Source: Gemmatimonadales bacterium (GTDB taxonomy: Bacteria > Gemmatimonadota > Gemmatimonadetes > Longimicrobiales > Gaopeijiaceae). From it: 64,000 bases of DNA. Shown here in pieces: positions 42,301-50,585 of this stretch. Location of the stretch: contig CP070829.1 in assembly GCA_020344755.1 (NCBI GenBank), positions 235,195 to 299,194 on the forward strand, given 5' to 3'. Positions within the stretch are counted from its first letter, which is position 1. Each line of letters begins with the position of its first letter. Below the pieces are notes generated by a model. It ran no database searches. It saw nothing but the letters and a program-made list of their open reading frames with translations, and had not been told where the DNA came from. The translations under genes and the position numbers were made by a program.

Positions 42301-42426
42301 GCGGACTTCATCCTCATTCTGGGGCTCAGCGACTGGGTCAGCACACCCGACGAGATCGAACGGCACCTCCCGGAGGCGGGTCACTTCTTCCGCCGCCTGG
42401 CCCGCTGGGCTCAGATCGTGAGCTGA
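39331..42426 (+). CDS. Exported phospholipase-D-like protein with barrel-like N-terminal domain
   Basis: Protein of 1031 residues. A signal peptide (LLVAALLLSGAPLHGQ) leads to a strand-rich domain (about 30-190: FRYYANGEVGLAP, FIGRFALGIEKDLF, GVRAGLLSPLLRFGGGIQYDF, SLTFGVSVPLG) that looks like a small outer-membrane barrel. A helical domain follows (about 215-400), then two PLD halves. The first catalytic motif is intact: His608, Lys610 and Asp615 in DHRKIAFYD, followed by YTGMGVGEHYTGPTWDD. The second has His880 and Lys882 (LHMKAHLF) but no Asp at the usual place, and about 80 residues are inserted before GSHNQNYRSMALDGE (962-976). PLD enzymes cut or transfer phosphodiesters through a His pair, so a phospholipase or cardiolipin-synthase-like activity on the outside is plausible. 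Confidence 0.83.
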   Translation: MILPPQVVNARAAGLLVAALLLSGAPLHGQDPSSRRPADRGRQIVSMGQPDAFRYYANGEVGLAPIDDREFIGRFALGIEKDLFNPLTHVLSVNGEYYMGISGEGAGAVGVRAGLLSPLLRFGGGIQYDFKDERGRGFVQFRHPIRRSGVFWPGGQFRILWAPGAEQSLTFGVSVPLGQPFAGRTRPRRARAEVALPVGRKEAAVQDPPSETRPILAQARHDAELIGRMYVPFVDHSGGDLDAAAQRFAQDMARLAEDAMAVEPESTSPSGRMDTPPEAVVRRFHHSMHRAFEVACGPCVRDADAMYDAAHAALLDELIFPFNRMLGQKKAPTVFDELAARARVAFARALVLDHGVPPREAVPAEAVFAELVEIVRGVAEASEAAWRDDRMVFLPIQLGLLPEDHDGQAKIDALVERALDRPLLEGNEVWYVVAEQFQYELLRMIHAAERYHVLWIHDFRGYDGQGDPDAVAYRIVLDGYLRALAERLEAFDREGHLPVYMIFIDQWFYQANRGRLWLTLLENPLTHQLNLPEGFEEWEVRIREMQDRIRRAIENSDLLQTEIREYGEDWLFNRVKVHVNVTDPADVTFWTDELVPWIGMPDALMRDHRKIAFYDVHPDDPEAGMALYTGMGVGEHYTGPTWDDRAVLVRGPALLYLRTEARDLLLQQGFRPDQIPFPLQEEENEHRLDYTSPSGPPADVASRAIQVHNHIGYGPKEATVLKATLYNLMPSGAVSKSPDSLWNLPLWSSLLLGHALRGGQVAIVAPRDDTAPARSSISLSRAQEVLARTVWAARLLEAPLDRAGGAIRVGFYDPRSGVGDIPSRLRQLAQTFRAERWLRDLHRLSEEDLSAFETLADSLVDSGFDALYLESDELDRPKLHMKAHLFMTEEAWAPLLDQPDILEFLLEYARERARQVGLPGEERDLRALSNRLAPIRRRLLAGYEASVSPSERERSGLYLVVGSHNQNYRSMALDGEVLLAVAGPQAAVGLADFILILGLSDWVSTPDEIERHLPEAGHFFRRLARWAQIVS

Positions 42427-42436
42427 GCCCAGCGGG
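42401..42436. terminator. Perfect 14-bp inverted repeat spanning the PLD stop codon
   Basis: CCCGCTGGGCTCAG and CTGAGCCCAGCGGG pair perfectly around an eight-base loop, with the TGA at 42424-42426 inside the second arm. It separates convergent genes and can act in either direction. A second small palindrome, CCAGGG/CCCTGG, follows near 42447-42459. Confidence 0.6.
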
Positions 42437-42460
42437 CGAGAGGGGCCAGGGGCCCTGGGA

Positions 42461-43270
42461 TCAGCGTGATCCCGTCCGAACCGCCATTCCAACCCCCACG
42501 AACCACCGGTCGGTGTCCGGCGAGATGGCCCCGTTGAGGTCCAGTTGCAGGTCCGGCCCCGACAGGTACGCGAGACCCGCCTCGAGCCAGTCCGACTGCG
42601 TGCCGTCGACGAAGCTCCCGGCCCACCCGGCGTAGGCGCTCAGGGACGCCGTGAGACCCACGGAAGGGGTCACGGATGCGGTGACCTGGTCCTCCACGGC
42701 TCCCGATCCCTTGCTGAATCCAAGGTTCACACCGAGGGCCGCGGCCTCCCCCAACGCCACGTCCGCCAGGGCCACCACCGTCGGGATCCACTCGTCGGAT
42801 CCCAAGCCCTCACTCCCCGTGGGTACGGTGAGGAGCCCCTGGAGGGAAAGGTCCGCGCGGTCGCCGATCCCCCTCGCGACGGGGACCTTCACCCCCACCG
42901 CCGCGTCCTCGAATCCGTCCGCGCCGTTCGCTCCCTCACCTCGGCTGTTCACCCAGGAATTCCCGAGGAATTCCAGCTCGACCCCTGCGATGCCGTATCG
43001 TACCAGGAGCTGGCCGATCGCCAGAGCGTCGGGTCCGGGGCCACCGGCCCAGGCAGTCCCGAACTCGGCCTGCAGGACCCCGGGCGCCACTACCACCGAT
43101 GCGCTCCCGATGCCCGGCCGATCCGATGCGATGGTCTCCTGGGCGCCCCCCGGAACGGCTGCGGCGAGGCCAAGGGCCACGGCAATCCAACGAGCAGGCG
43201 CGGCACCCGGGCCCCGAGGCCGCCGAACGGGACTCCAGGAGCCGATCATCCGGCCCGGGAGCCCGGTCAT
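42461..43270 (-). CDS. Transporter-like outer-membrane beta-barrel (Phenol_MetA_deg-like)
   Basis: Exported protein of 269 residues. After a signal peptide (WIAVALGLAAAVPGGAQE) it shows the typical opening ASDRPGIGSASVVVAPGVLQAEFG of barrel proteins annotated as transporter (MetA-pathway of phenol degradation family), then amphipathic strands to GVGMAVRTGSR. The ATG at 43270 overlaps the stop of the M14 peptidase gene (ATGA), so the two are translationally coupled. It may pass peptides or other products of that enzyme, which is inference. Confidence 0.75.
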   Translation of the reverse strand: MTGLPGRMIGSWSPVRRPRGPGAAPARWIAVALGLAAAVPGGAQETIASDRPGIGSASVVVAPGVLQAEFGTAWAGGPGPDALAIGQLLVRYGIAGVELEFLGNSWVNSRGEGANGADGFEDAAVGVKVPVARGIGDRADLSLQGLLTVPTGSEGLGSDEWIPTVVALADVALGEAAALGVNLGFSKGSGAVEDQVTASVTPSVGLTASLSAYAGWAGSFVDGTQSDWLEAGLAYLSGPDLQLDLNGAISPDTDRWFVGVGMAVRTGSR

Positions 43271-45021
43271 CGCCAGAAGACGTTCTGCCGGGCTCCGGCC
43301 CCTGGGGCCACCCGGATCACCGGCAGCGACTGGTGATGCATCACCCTCATCATCGGCACCTGTTGCCGCCGGTCCATGATGCGTTGGGCGCGCTCCTGGA
43401 TCTGCTCCCGCTGCTGTTCGGAGAGTTCCGACATGGATCGTCCCTGGAGCATCGCCTCGATCACCTCCTCCACGGACTCCGGTGTTTCCTCGAGCACGTG
43501 GTCCGTCCAACCCCAGGTGATGAGGTTGTCATCCGTCTCCGGCTCCATGAGGTAGGTGATCAGGTTGCCCATGGACTGGGCCGAGGGCACCCAGAACCAC
43601 CCTTCCGCCACCTCCACGGTCTCCATCTCCTTCTCCACCTCGACGGATCGGAGGTAGTGCCCCTGGAAGTAGGAGTCGGTCCGTACACCCGTGGCGTAGT
43701 AGACCTCCGCGTCGATCTCCGCAGTGCCGCGGAACCGATAGACCGCGATGTCGTGATCCATGAGAAGCGGCACCACGGAGGCCATGGCCGGAGGGAGCAG
43801 ATAACCCACGGGCCGGGACGTGGTGCGGGTGGGGGTGTAGCGCAGCCAGACCGGGACCTCCTGGAGCGCGTACCCTCCGGGGGCGTCTTCGTCCGGCATC
43901 CACACGGGTTCGTTTCCCCGGTTCACCAGATCGTAGTCGAGGACCACCTCACCCCCGCCTGCGTGTCCCGCCTGAATCGCACGCATTCGCGAGGCGGTGG
44001 TGAGGCCGCGGATCTCGTCGCGTCGTTCGGCCGCTACCTCCAGGATCGCACCGAGGGCCAGCACTCCGCCTCGGATCTGGTGATAGTAGCGCTCTTCCTC
44101 GGGAATCTCCGCCAACTGGCCGTCCCTCATGACCCGACGCGAGTTCCGCGGCGTCTCCAGAAGAATCCCGATGGAGTTGGTGAGACCCGTGTAGACGTGG
44201 TGCTTTCGCGGCTCGACGGAGGTGGAGCCCCATCCCCTCTGCCCATCGATGGTTCTAGCACCGGAGTAATCGAAGGCCGCGTAGTCCTCGGCCGCCACCG
44301 CCTCCCTGATCCGAGGGAAGATCTGCTCATACGGGTAGGCCCGAAGCTGCGGATCCGCGGCCGGGTTCAGAGTTCCCTGGTAGGTGATGACGTAGGGGTC
44401 GGAGCCTCCATGGTGGCCATCGACGTGAATGTCCGGAGTCCACTCCGTCATCACCTGGGTTACGTAGGCGTGGATCTCCTGCGACTCGAGCTTGAGGTAG
44501 TCCCGGTTCATGTCGTACCCGGCCTCGTTGGTGCGCCGGTCCGCCTCCCCTCCATCCGGGTTGGTGAGAGGCGTGCCGATGACGATGACGTCCTCCAGGA
44601 CGTGCCGGAGATCTCCCGCGACCAACTCCCTCGCAACCAGTTGAAAGGCCTCCTTGGGAGAGACCTCGTTTCCGTGGACGGAGGGAGCCACGAAGACGAT
44701 GGTCTTGCCGGACCGGATGGCGTCCTGGGCGTTCACGATCGGGTCTTCGGCGATCACGATGAGGTTCATCTCCCGCCCCATGATGGTCTCGGTGAGCGGT
44801 TGCATGCTCACCAGTTCGCTCATGGCGTCGAGCTCGTACCAGAACTCCATGAGAGGCTCGAATGGGGTGGGCCCCGCGCGGAAACTCTGCCGTTCCTGCC
44901 AGGTCTGGGGAAGCTCCTGAGAGGAGAGGGCACCGACCCCCGGAACCGGGAGCAGGGCGAGAAGGGCGGAAACCGGAAGAAGGGCGTGGGTGAGCCGGAG
45001 TCGGCGGGTGACGTGCGTCAT
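43267..45021 (-). CDS. Secreted M14 family zinc carboxypeptidase
   Basis: Exported metallopeptidase of 584 residues. Signal peptide in ALLPVSALLALLPVPGVGA. Zinc ligands are His and Glu in PSVHGNEVSPKE and the later His in DIHVDGHHGG; the catalytic Glu is in GILLETPRNSRRV. The substrate Arg/Asn region is NPDGGEADRRTNEAGYDMNRD. This large M14 type, with a long C-terminal extension (about 350-584), is common in Bacteroidota and Gemmatimonadota and cuts C-terminal residues or amidated murein peptides. The ATG at 45021 is used; an ATG at 45045 adds eight residues. It is followed by a coupled outer-membrane barrel gene. Confidence 0.9.
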   Translation of the reverse strand: MTHVTRRLRLTHALLPVSALLALLPVPGVGALSSQELPQTWQERQSFRAGPTPFEPLMEFWYELDAMSELVSMQPLTETIMGREMNLIVIAEDPIVNAQDAIRSGKTIVFVAPSVHGNEVSPKEAFQLVARELVAGDLRHVLEDVIVIGTPLTNPDGGEADRRTNEAGYDMNRDYLKLESQEIHAYVTQVMTEWTPDIHVDGHHGGSDPYVITYQGTLNPAADPQLRAYPYEQIFPRIREAVAAEDYAAFDYSGARTIDGQRGWGSTSVEPRKHHVYTGLTNSIGILLETPRNSRRVMRDGQLAEIPEEERYYHQIRGGVLALGAILEVAAERRDEIRGLTTASRMRAIQAGHAGGGEVVLDYDLVNRGNEPVWMPDEDAPGGYALQEVPVWLRYTPTRTTSRPVGYLLPPAMASVVPLLMDHDIAVYRFRGTAEIDAEVYYATGVRTDSYFQGHYLRSVEVEKEMETVEVAEGWFWVPSAQSMGNLITYLMEPETDDNLITWGWTDHVLEETPESVEEVIEAMLQGRSMSELSEQQREQIQERAQRIMDRRQQVPMMRVMHHQSLPVIRVAPGAGARQNVFWR

Positions 45022-45136
45022 GATCGGCGTGGGTTGAAGGCCCATACGTGATACCGAGGGACAGAGTAGAGCCTTCGGCCTCGAGGGGCACCCCCGAGGA
45101 GGCCGGACCGGCCCGCGCGCAGCGGCTGCCCCGCTG

Positions 45137-46324
45137 CTACCCGTTCCGTCGGTGCCAGGCCTGAAGGACCTGGGCTTCCCGCTCCCGGCTGATGCCGAAG
45201 GGAATGCCGTCTCGAGGAAGACGTTCCTCCGAGGGGCGCGTCAGGTTCCACGCCGCCGTGTCCGCGGCGGTCACCGCCAGGGGTCGGAAGGTGAGTCCCG
45301 AGGCGATGGCGGGCACGTTGTCCACATACATGAGCGGGTCCCCGGGGATCCAGGACGGAAGGTTCTGCCAGGGCGTGACCTCCTGCTCCTGCAGGAAGTC
45401 CAGCGGAAGCCAGGTGAAGTGCACCGCGACCCCGAAGGCCGCGCGGATTCCATAGAGCATCTCGGCCATGGACAAGCGAGCTGCCGGTCCCACGCCATTG
45501 AAGACGCCCGCCGTCCCATTCTCGGCCAAGCGCACCACCCACTCCGTGAGATCCCGCTGATCGATGATCTGATTCGCGTGGTCCGGGTTGCCCGGCGCCA
45601 GGACCTCTCCTCCCTCCGCGACCCGGACCGGCCAGTAGGTGAAGCGTTCCGTGGGATCGCCCGGACCGACGATCAGACCGGGCCGCACCACGGTGGAGCG
45701 GCCCGGGAAGGCCGCCTGAACGATCTCCTCCGCATACGCCTTCATGGGGCCGTATTCCAGCGGCTCTCCATCCGTCCATCCGTCGGGTCGGGGCATGAGG
45801 GCGTAGTCGCTGCCCACGATGGGCTCCCTGAGGATCCGGTCCGGTCGGCTCAGGGCGGGGTCGATCTGGTAGGCCGAGATGGACGAGACGAAGATGTAGT
45901 GGTCTGCCGCGTCCCTGAGGATCTCCGTGCTACGCTGGACCCACCGGTAGTCGCGGCTCGTATTGTTGTCGATCACCACGTCCCACGTCCGTCCCAGGAT
46001 GGCGTCGTGGTTGTCGTTCCGGTCTCCGATGAGGTGCTCCACCTCCGGAAGGTCCGCCTGGGACCGCCCCCGGGTGAAGATGGACACCTGGTGCCCCCGC
46101 TCTACCGCGTACCGCACCGTATGGGGCCCGATGAACCCGGTGCCGCCGAAGATGAGGATTCTCTTGGACTCCGGGGCTTCCTGGACCCCGGCCCGCACCG
46201 CGGCCTCGATCCCGGGGGTCCGGACGCCGGTCAGCGCCTGTGCGGATGCAGACAGGGGGTCCACCGCCATGCCTGCACCCACCACTCCGACGGTCCTGAG
46301 GAAGTCTCTGCGATTCGGGGTCAT
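45137..46324 (-). CDS. Tat-exported extended SDR (NAD-dependent epimerase/dehydratase)
   Basis: Oxidoreductase or epimerase of 395 residues. The N terminus carries a Tat signal (NRRDFLRT followed by VGVVGAGMAVDPLSASA), so it is exported folded with its cofactor. The Rossmann core starts KRILIFGGTGFIGPHTV, and the catalytic YxxxK is in YGPMKAYAEE, with the upstream Ser in FVSSISAYQ. The substrate-binding half includes RPGLIVGPGDPTERFTYWPV. A sugar-nucleotide or isoflavone-reductase-like substrate is possible. The ATG at 46324 has CAGGAG six bases upstream. Periplasmic NAD-dependent SDRs are unusual but known in these phyla, and tightly bound NAD would explain Tat use. Confidence 0.88.
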   Translation of the reverse strand: MTPNRRDFLRTVGVVGAGMAVDPLSASAQALTGVRTPGIEAAVRAGVQEAPESKRILIFGGTGFIGPHTVRYAVERGHQVSIFTRGRSQADLPEVEHLIGDRNDNHDAILGRTWDVVIDNNTSRDYRWVQRSTEILRDAADHYIFVSSISAYQIDPALSRPDRILREPIVGSDYALMPRPDGWTDGEPLEYGPMKAYAEEIVQAAFPGRSTVVRPGLIVGPGDPTERFTYWPVRVAEGGEVLAPGNPDHANQIIDQRDLTEWVVRLAENGTAGVFNGVGPAARLSMAEMLYGIRAAFGVAVHFTWLPLDFLQEQEVTPWQNLPSWIPGDPLMYVDNVPAIASGLTFRPLAVTAADTAAWNLTRPSEERLPRDGIPFGISREREAQVLQAWHRRNG

Positions 46325-46407
46325 GCGCTCCTGAGCCTCCGTTTGAGGGAGCCCCCACTCTCGTTACCCCGCGTCCCGGGCGCAACAGGGATCAGCTACC
46401 GAGTTGC

Positions 46408-46527
46408 TCAAGTGCGGTGGTCCGGCTCACGCGACCCAGTCGAAGGCGATGGATCGGCCAGGCGCAGGACCTCGTACTCCCAGCGGCGGACCTGTCGACG
46501 CATGCGGTCCAGGACCGGGGCGTGCAC
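46408..46527 (-). CDS. Possible small protein of 39 residues
   Basis: A GTG at 46527 opens a 39-codon frame 13 bases after the S9 peptidase stop, ending at 46408. The product (central part RMRRQVRRWEYEVLRL) is basic with one short amphipathic helix, and an internal ATG at 46503 could also start it. No family is recognised and the ribosome-binding site is weak. It fills the gap before the SDR gene on the same strand. It could be chance. Confidence 0.25.
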   Translation of the reverse strand: MHAPVLDRMRRQVRRWEYEVLRLADPSPSTGSREPDHRT

Positions 46528-46540
46528 GGCCGGCGCCTGC

Positions 46541-48670
46541 CTACGGGGTCTGTGAGGGCATCGACAGGCCGAGCTGCTGGGCCATGAAGGCCAGCTCGCG
46601 GGCCGAGTCCTCGATTCTGAGCGACGTGGGCCTACCCCGTCCTGCCGCGTGCCCGCCCATTTCGTCGTACCACAGCACGACCGGCAGTCCGGAGGCGCTG
46701 GCCGCCTGGAGTCGGGCTGTCAGCTTCCGGGCCTGGAGCGGAGGGACCCGGGTGTCCAGGTCGCCGGTGGTGAGCATGATGGCCGGATACTCCACACCGT
46801 CCGTGACCGCCTGGTAGGGGGAGTAGGTCTGCATGGCCTCGAAGTGCTCTGGAATGCGGGCGTCACCGTACTCCAGGAGGGCGGGCATGTTGTTGGCGTC
46901 CTGGAAGCTCCAGAACCGGATCATGTCCAGGTCGGGATACGTGCAGAGGACGGCCCGGAAAAGGTCCGGACGGAGCGTCATGGCAGAGGCGACCAGGAGA
47001 CCCCCGTTGCTTCCCCCACTGATGCCCAGGCGGTCCGGGGAGGTGTAGCCCTCCGCGATGAGGTGCTCCGCTGCGGCGATGAAGTCGGCGAAGACGTTGG
47101 GCTTGTTCTCGAGCATTCCCCCACGGTGCCAATCCTCCCCGAACTCGCTCCCCCCCCGGAGCGTGGCAACGGCCCAGACCCCTCCCATCTCCACCCAGGT
47201 GGCTCGCGTGGTGGAGAACCCGGGCTTGAGGGACACGTTGAAGCCGCCGTAGCCGCCCAGGATGGTGGGATGACTCCCGTCGAGCTCGATGCCCTCCCGA
47301 TGCATGACGTAAAGAGGAGCTCGGGTCCCGTCGGCGGAGGTGAACCAGAGCTGCCGCACCACCATCCCCGCGGTATCGAAGGGCACATCGGCCGAGTCCG
47401 TCAGAGTCCGCTCGCCGGTTTCCAGGTCGAGGGCCCAGGTCCGAGACGGCTGAAGGTATCCGGTGGAGGTGAGCTCCAGGCTTCCCTCTTCCTCTCCTCG
47501 AGAAACCCGCACGGACGAGTGGTCCGGCACATCGATCTCACCTGCAGGCGTTCCGTCCATCTCGAAGACGCGGATCCGATCGGCGACGTCGTGCAGGTAG
47601 GTGGCGTAGATCCGCCCGTCGACGAAGGTGTAGCTCTGCAGGACGTCCTCTCCCTCGGGGAGCCGCTCTTCCCAGTGCTCCGGGTCCGGATCCGCCGGAT
47701 CCGCCACCATGAGCCGGTAGTTCGACGCGTTCCAGTCCGTGAGGATCAAGAGATCTCCCTCCCGGTACCGGACCTGGAAGTGAGCGGCGACTCCCTCCAC
47801 GATGGGACGGAGGGGGCCCCGGCTGCGGGCATCCTGGATGAACCAGTCCGCCCGGGCCCAACCGTGGTTGGCGTTGTAGAGGATCCACCGCCCGTCCGGG
47901 GTCTCGTTCCTCCCGATGAACACCTCGGGGCCGTACCCGTCGCCCCAGAGGACTGGATCCTCGGCCACATCGGATCCCAGGGCATGGTGCCGGAGCCGGG
48001 GGCCGATGTAACGGTCCCGATGGACGTAGGTGAACCCCTGGCTGTCATCGTCCCAGTCGATGCCTCCGTACAGTGCCGAAGGAAGACGGTCCGGCAGGTC
48101 CTGACCCGTCTCCAGGTCCCGGATCCGAAGTTCGATTTCGTCCGCGCCACCCTGCCGCACCGTGTACATCATGTAGCGCTCGTCTGGAGAGACGTCCCCC
48201 AGGCTCACGGGCACCCGGTACTCCGGGTGGAAGTCGGCGGGATCGAGAAAGACGTCGTAGTCCCCGTCCGGGGACGGCTCTTCCTCGGTCTCGTCGTCCT
48301 GGGCGGGTCGCCGGTAGATGCGCCCCATCTCCTCGCCTTCCCGGCGCATGGTGAAGTACTCCCAATCCCCCACTTCCCGGGTACTCCCCACGTCTTCGCG
48401 GTCCATGAATCGAGCGAGCCGGCCCCGGAGGGAGTCCCGGAGGGCCGAACTCCCCACCACCACCTCGGCGTACGCATTCTGTGCAGCGATCCACTCACGT
48501 GTCTCCGTGGCCGCCTGGTCTTCGAGCCATCGGTAGTCATCGGCGAAGACCACCCCGTGCAGTGTGTCGTAGACCGTCTCGATCCGGGTGTCCGGAGGCT
48601 CGGGGTAGGGAGGTGCGCAGGCTGCAAGCCCGAGGAGTCCGGCCGAGAGGAGGGATAAGCAGAGGCGCAT
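46541..48670 (-). CDS. S9A prolyl oligopeptidase family lipoprotein
   Basis: Serine peptidase of 709 residues that should cut after proline in short peptides. A lipobox (LLGLAAC, Cys near 18) anchors it to the membrane. The N-terminal opening TVYDTLHGVVFADDYRWLED is diagnostic for the S9A family, a seven-bladed propeller covers about 75-420, and the alpha/beta-hydrolase domain has the nucleophile in GISGGSNGGLLVA, the Asp in LTTGDLDTRVPP and the His in MGGHAAGRG. The ATG at 48670 gives the lipoprotein signal; the frame is open far upstream but reads as shadow of the preceding gene. It lies 74 bp after a serine hydrolase gene and is probably co-transcribed. Confidence 0.93.
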   Translation of the reverse strand: MRLCLSLLSAGLLGLAACAPPYPEPPDTRIETVYDTLHGVVFADDYRWLEDQAATETREWIAAQNAYAEVVVGSSALRDSLRGRLARFMDREDVGSTREVGDWEYFTMRREGEEMGRIYRRPAQDDETEEEPSPDGDYDVFLDPADFHPEYRVPVSLGDVSPDERYMMYTVRQGGADEIELRIRDLETGQDLPDRLPSALYGGIDWDDDSQGFTYVHRDRYIGPRLRHHALGSDVAEDPVLWGDGYGPEVFIGRNETPDGRWILYNANHGWARADWFIQDARSRGPLRPIVEGVAAHFQVRYREGDLLILTDWNASNYRLMVADPADPDPEHWEERLPEGEDVLQSYTFVDGRIYATYLHDVADRIRVFEMDGTPAGEIDVPDHSSVRVSRGEEEGSLELTSTGYLQPSRTWALDLETGERTLTDSADVPFDTAGMVVRQLWFTSADGTRAPLYVMHREGIELDGSHPTILGGYGGFNVSLKPGFSTTRATWVEMGGVWAVATLRGGSEFGEDWHRGGMLENKPNVFADFIAAAEHLIAEGYTSPDRLGISGGSNGGLLVASAMTLRPDLFRAVLCTYPDLDMIRFWSFQDANNMPALLEYGDARIPEHFEAMQTYSPYQAVTDGVEYPAIMLTTGDLDTRVPPLQARKLTARLQAASASGLPVVLWYDEMGGHAAGRGRPTSLRIEDSARELAFMAQQLGLSMPSQTP

Positions 48671-48744
48671 GGTCGTTCTCGGGAGGTAGGGAGTGACGAC
48701 GGGGAGGGCCCAAGCGGATCCGAGTACCCGGAAGAGCGGGGAGG

Positions 48745-50370
48745 TCATGGGCCGTCCTCCAGCGGTGGAACCGCATCCATGAAGAGCTCGAAGGCACGAT
48801 TCAGGGCCCGTGCCCCTGCTCGGGAACCCGTGTACTTGCCGAGGCGGACCACCACCAGACCGTGGGACGGGACGACGGTGGCGCTCTGCCCACCGGCCCC
48901 GCGCATTCCGTACGCGGTGGTGGGGAGGGGCCAACCCCCGTCCCCGTTCACCCACAGGAAGGCACCGCCGTAGATGGGCCGCCCGTCCGCCACCCAGGCC
49001 GGGGCGAGCTCCGTGGCGTACGCCACGTACCCCTCGGGGAGGATGCGCTCGCCATTCCACATGCCGTCCTGGAGGTAGAGGTTCCCCAGTCGCGCCCAAT
49101 CCCTTGCGGGCAGGAACTCATACCCCTGGGTCAGGAAGTTGCCGTACGGATCCGTCTCCAGGATGGCATCACGGATCCCGATGCGGTCAAAGAGGGCCCG
49201 CTGGGGAAAGGAGTGATAGTCCTCCCCCCGGTCCTCGACACCCAGGCGAATGAGATAGTTGGTGAGAACCGGATCGGTATTTCGGTAGCGACCCACCGTG
49301 TTGGGGGGCCACTGGGGTGGGCGGGTGGCGGCGTACTCGAAGGAGTTCACCGTTCCCGTGTAGAGGTAGACGTGGTCCGGGTACCCCACATCGGGGTCGT
49401 AGTCGGGATCCTGGGGTGCCCGGATCCGGATCCCGGAGGACATGCGCATGATGTCCCCGATCCGGATGTCCTTCCTCGGGTCTCCCTCGGCTTGCCACTC
49501 CGGAACCGGTGCGGGCTGCCAGAGGTCGTAGACTCCCTGCTGGATCAGGACCCCCATGAGGCTTCCGGTGAGGCTCTTTCCCATGGACCAGCTCTCCAAC
49601 GGGGTGTGGATGCCCACCTCGTCGCTGTATCGCTCGCCCAGGATTCGCCCCTTGTAGGTCACGACCAGGGCCAGGGTCCGTGCCTCCAGCGGACCGAAGC
49701 CCGCGTCCAACGCTTCGTCCACCTTGGCCCGGTCCACCTCGGCGGGCCACGGGTCGTCCGGGAGCACGTCTCCCATGGGCCAGGGAGTCGACTCCGCCGG
49801 CGGGAGTCGGCGTGGCACGTCGGTGGGCGTGAAGAACACCGAGTCCTCCCCCAGGGGCGAAGTCACGCACCCCTGGTTTCGGTAGCGCTTCGCGGTCCGC
49901 ACGACCCCGTCCGGGAGGGTGAGGCTGACCCTCTGGGCCTGGACGTCCACCACCGTATCCACCACATGTGCCCGCTCCTCGAAGGGCGAGGTGAAGCCGC
50001 CCACGTTCGCCGCCGCGTCCTCCGGGTCCAGGCCCGTGATGAAGACGGCGGAGCAGAGCACCTTGGCAAAGCCGGAGGTGTGGTGGTGAAGCGGTTCACC
50101 CGGTGGGGGAACGTACTCCGTGTCCAGTTCGAGGGAGTCACCACGGGCCAGGAGTATGGACAGGGGTCCGGGGGTCTCCGCCTCCCCTGTATCTCCGCCG
50201 GACTCGGAACCCTCGCCACCACAGCCCGCCAACAGCATGCTGAGCGCGATCCCAGCCAGGGCCGAGCCACATCGGGACCGGGCCGGGTGACCGGAACGGG
50301 ACCGGCCCAGGTACTGCTGCCGGAAAGAGCTGAAGACCGAGACGACGGGGAGGGCGAGCGGTCCCTTCAT
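48745..50370 (-). CDS. Serine hydrolase lipoprotein, class C beta-lactamase-related
   Basis: Lipoprotein of 541 residues. The ATG at 50370 is preceded by GGAGGAACCC, a strong ribosome-binding site, and the lipobox is LSMLLAGC (Cys near 50). After about 200 residues of unassigned sequence comes the hydrolase: SxxK in SWSMGKSLTG, Tyr motif YRNTD and GAGGQSATVVP near the C terminus, where KTG would be. The group is often annotated as 6-aminohexanoate hydrolase-like or beta-lactamase-related. Long N-terminal extension and Cys-containing loops are unusual. It heads a run with the S9 peptidase and is divergent from the serpin gene. Confidence 0.88.
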   Translation of the reverse strand: MKGPLALPVVSVFSSFRQQYLGRSRSGHPARSRCGSALAGIALSMLLAGCGGEGSESGGDTGEAETPGPLSILLARGDSLELDTEYVPPPGEPLHHHTSGFAKVLCSAVFITGLDPEDAAANVGGFTSPFEERAHVVDTVVDVQAQRVSLTLPDGVVRTAKRYRNQGCVTSPLGEDSVFFTPTDVPRRLPPAESTPWPMGDVLPDDPWPAEVDRAKVDEALDAGFGPLEARTLALVVTYKGRILGERYSDEVGIHTPLESWSMGKSLTGSLMGVLIQQGVYDLWQPAPVPEWQAEGDPRKDIRIGDIMRMSSGIRIRAPQDPDYDPDVGYPDHVYLYTGTVNSFEYAATRPPQWPPNTVGRYRNTDPVLTNYLIRLGVEDRGEDYHSFPQRALFDRIGIRDAILETDPYGNFLTQGYEFLPARDWARLGNLYLQDGMWNGERILPEGYVAYATELAPAWVADGRPIYGGAFLWVNGDGGWPLPTTAYGMRGAGGQSATVVPSHGLVVVRLGKYTGSRAGARALNRAFELFMDAVPPLEDGP

Positions 50371-50585
50371 GGGTTCCTCCGTGGGGTCGACATGGCTGAC
50401 CGGGTCGGGACAGAATCGGGGCGATGCACCTTGGGCACAACTGCCGGACAGTCCATTCTTCAGACCCGCGGGTAGATAGGATGGACTCCCCGACCGCCCG
50501 GCGTCCGCAAAGGCACATGCGAGGGCCCGGGAGTGACGCGGGAGTGGAGTACGCCTGACGCACCACGAGAAGGAGGGGGTTTCCG

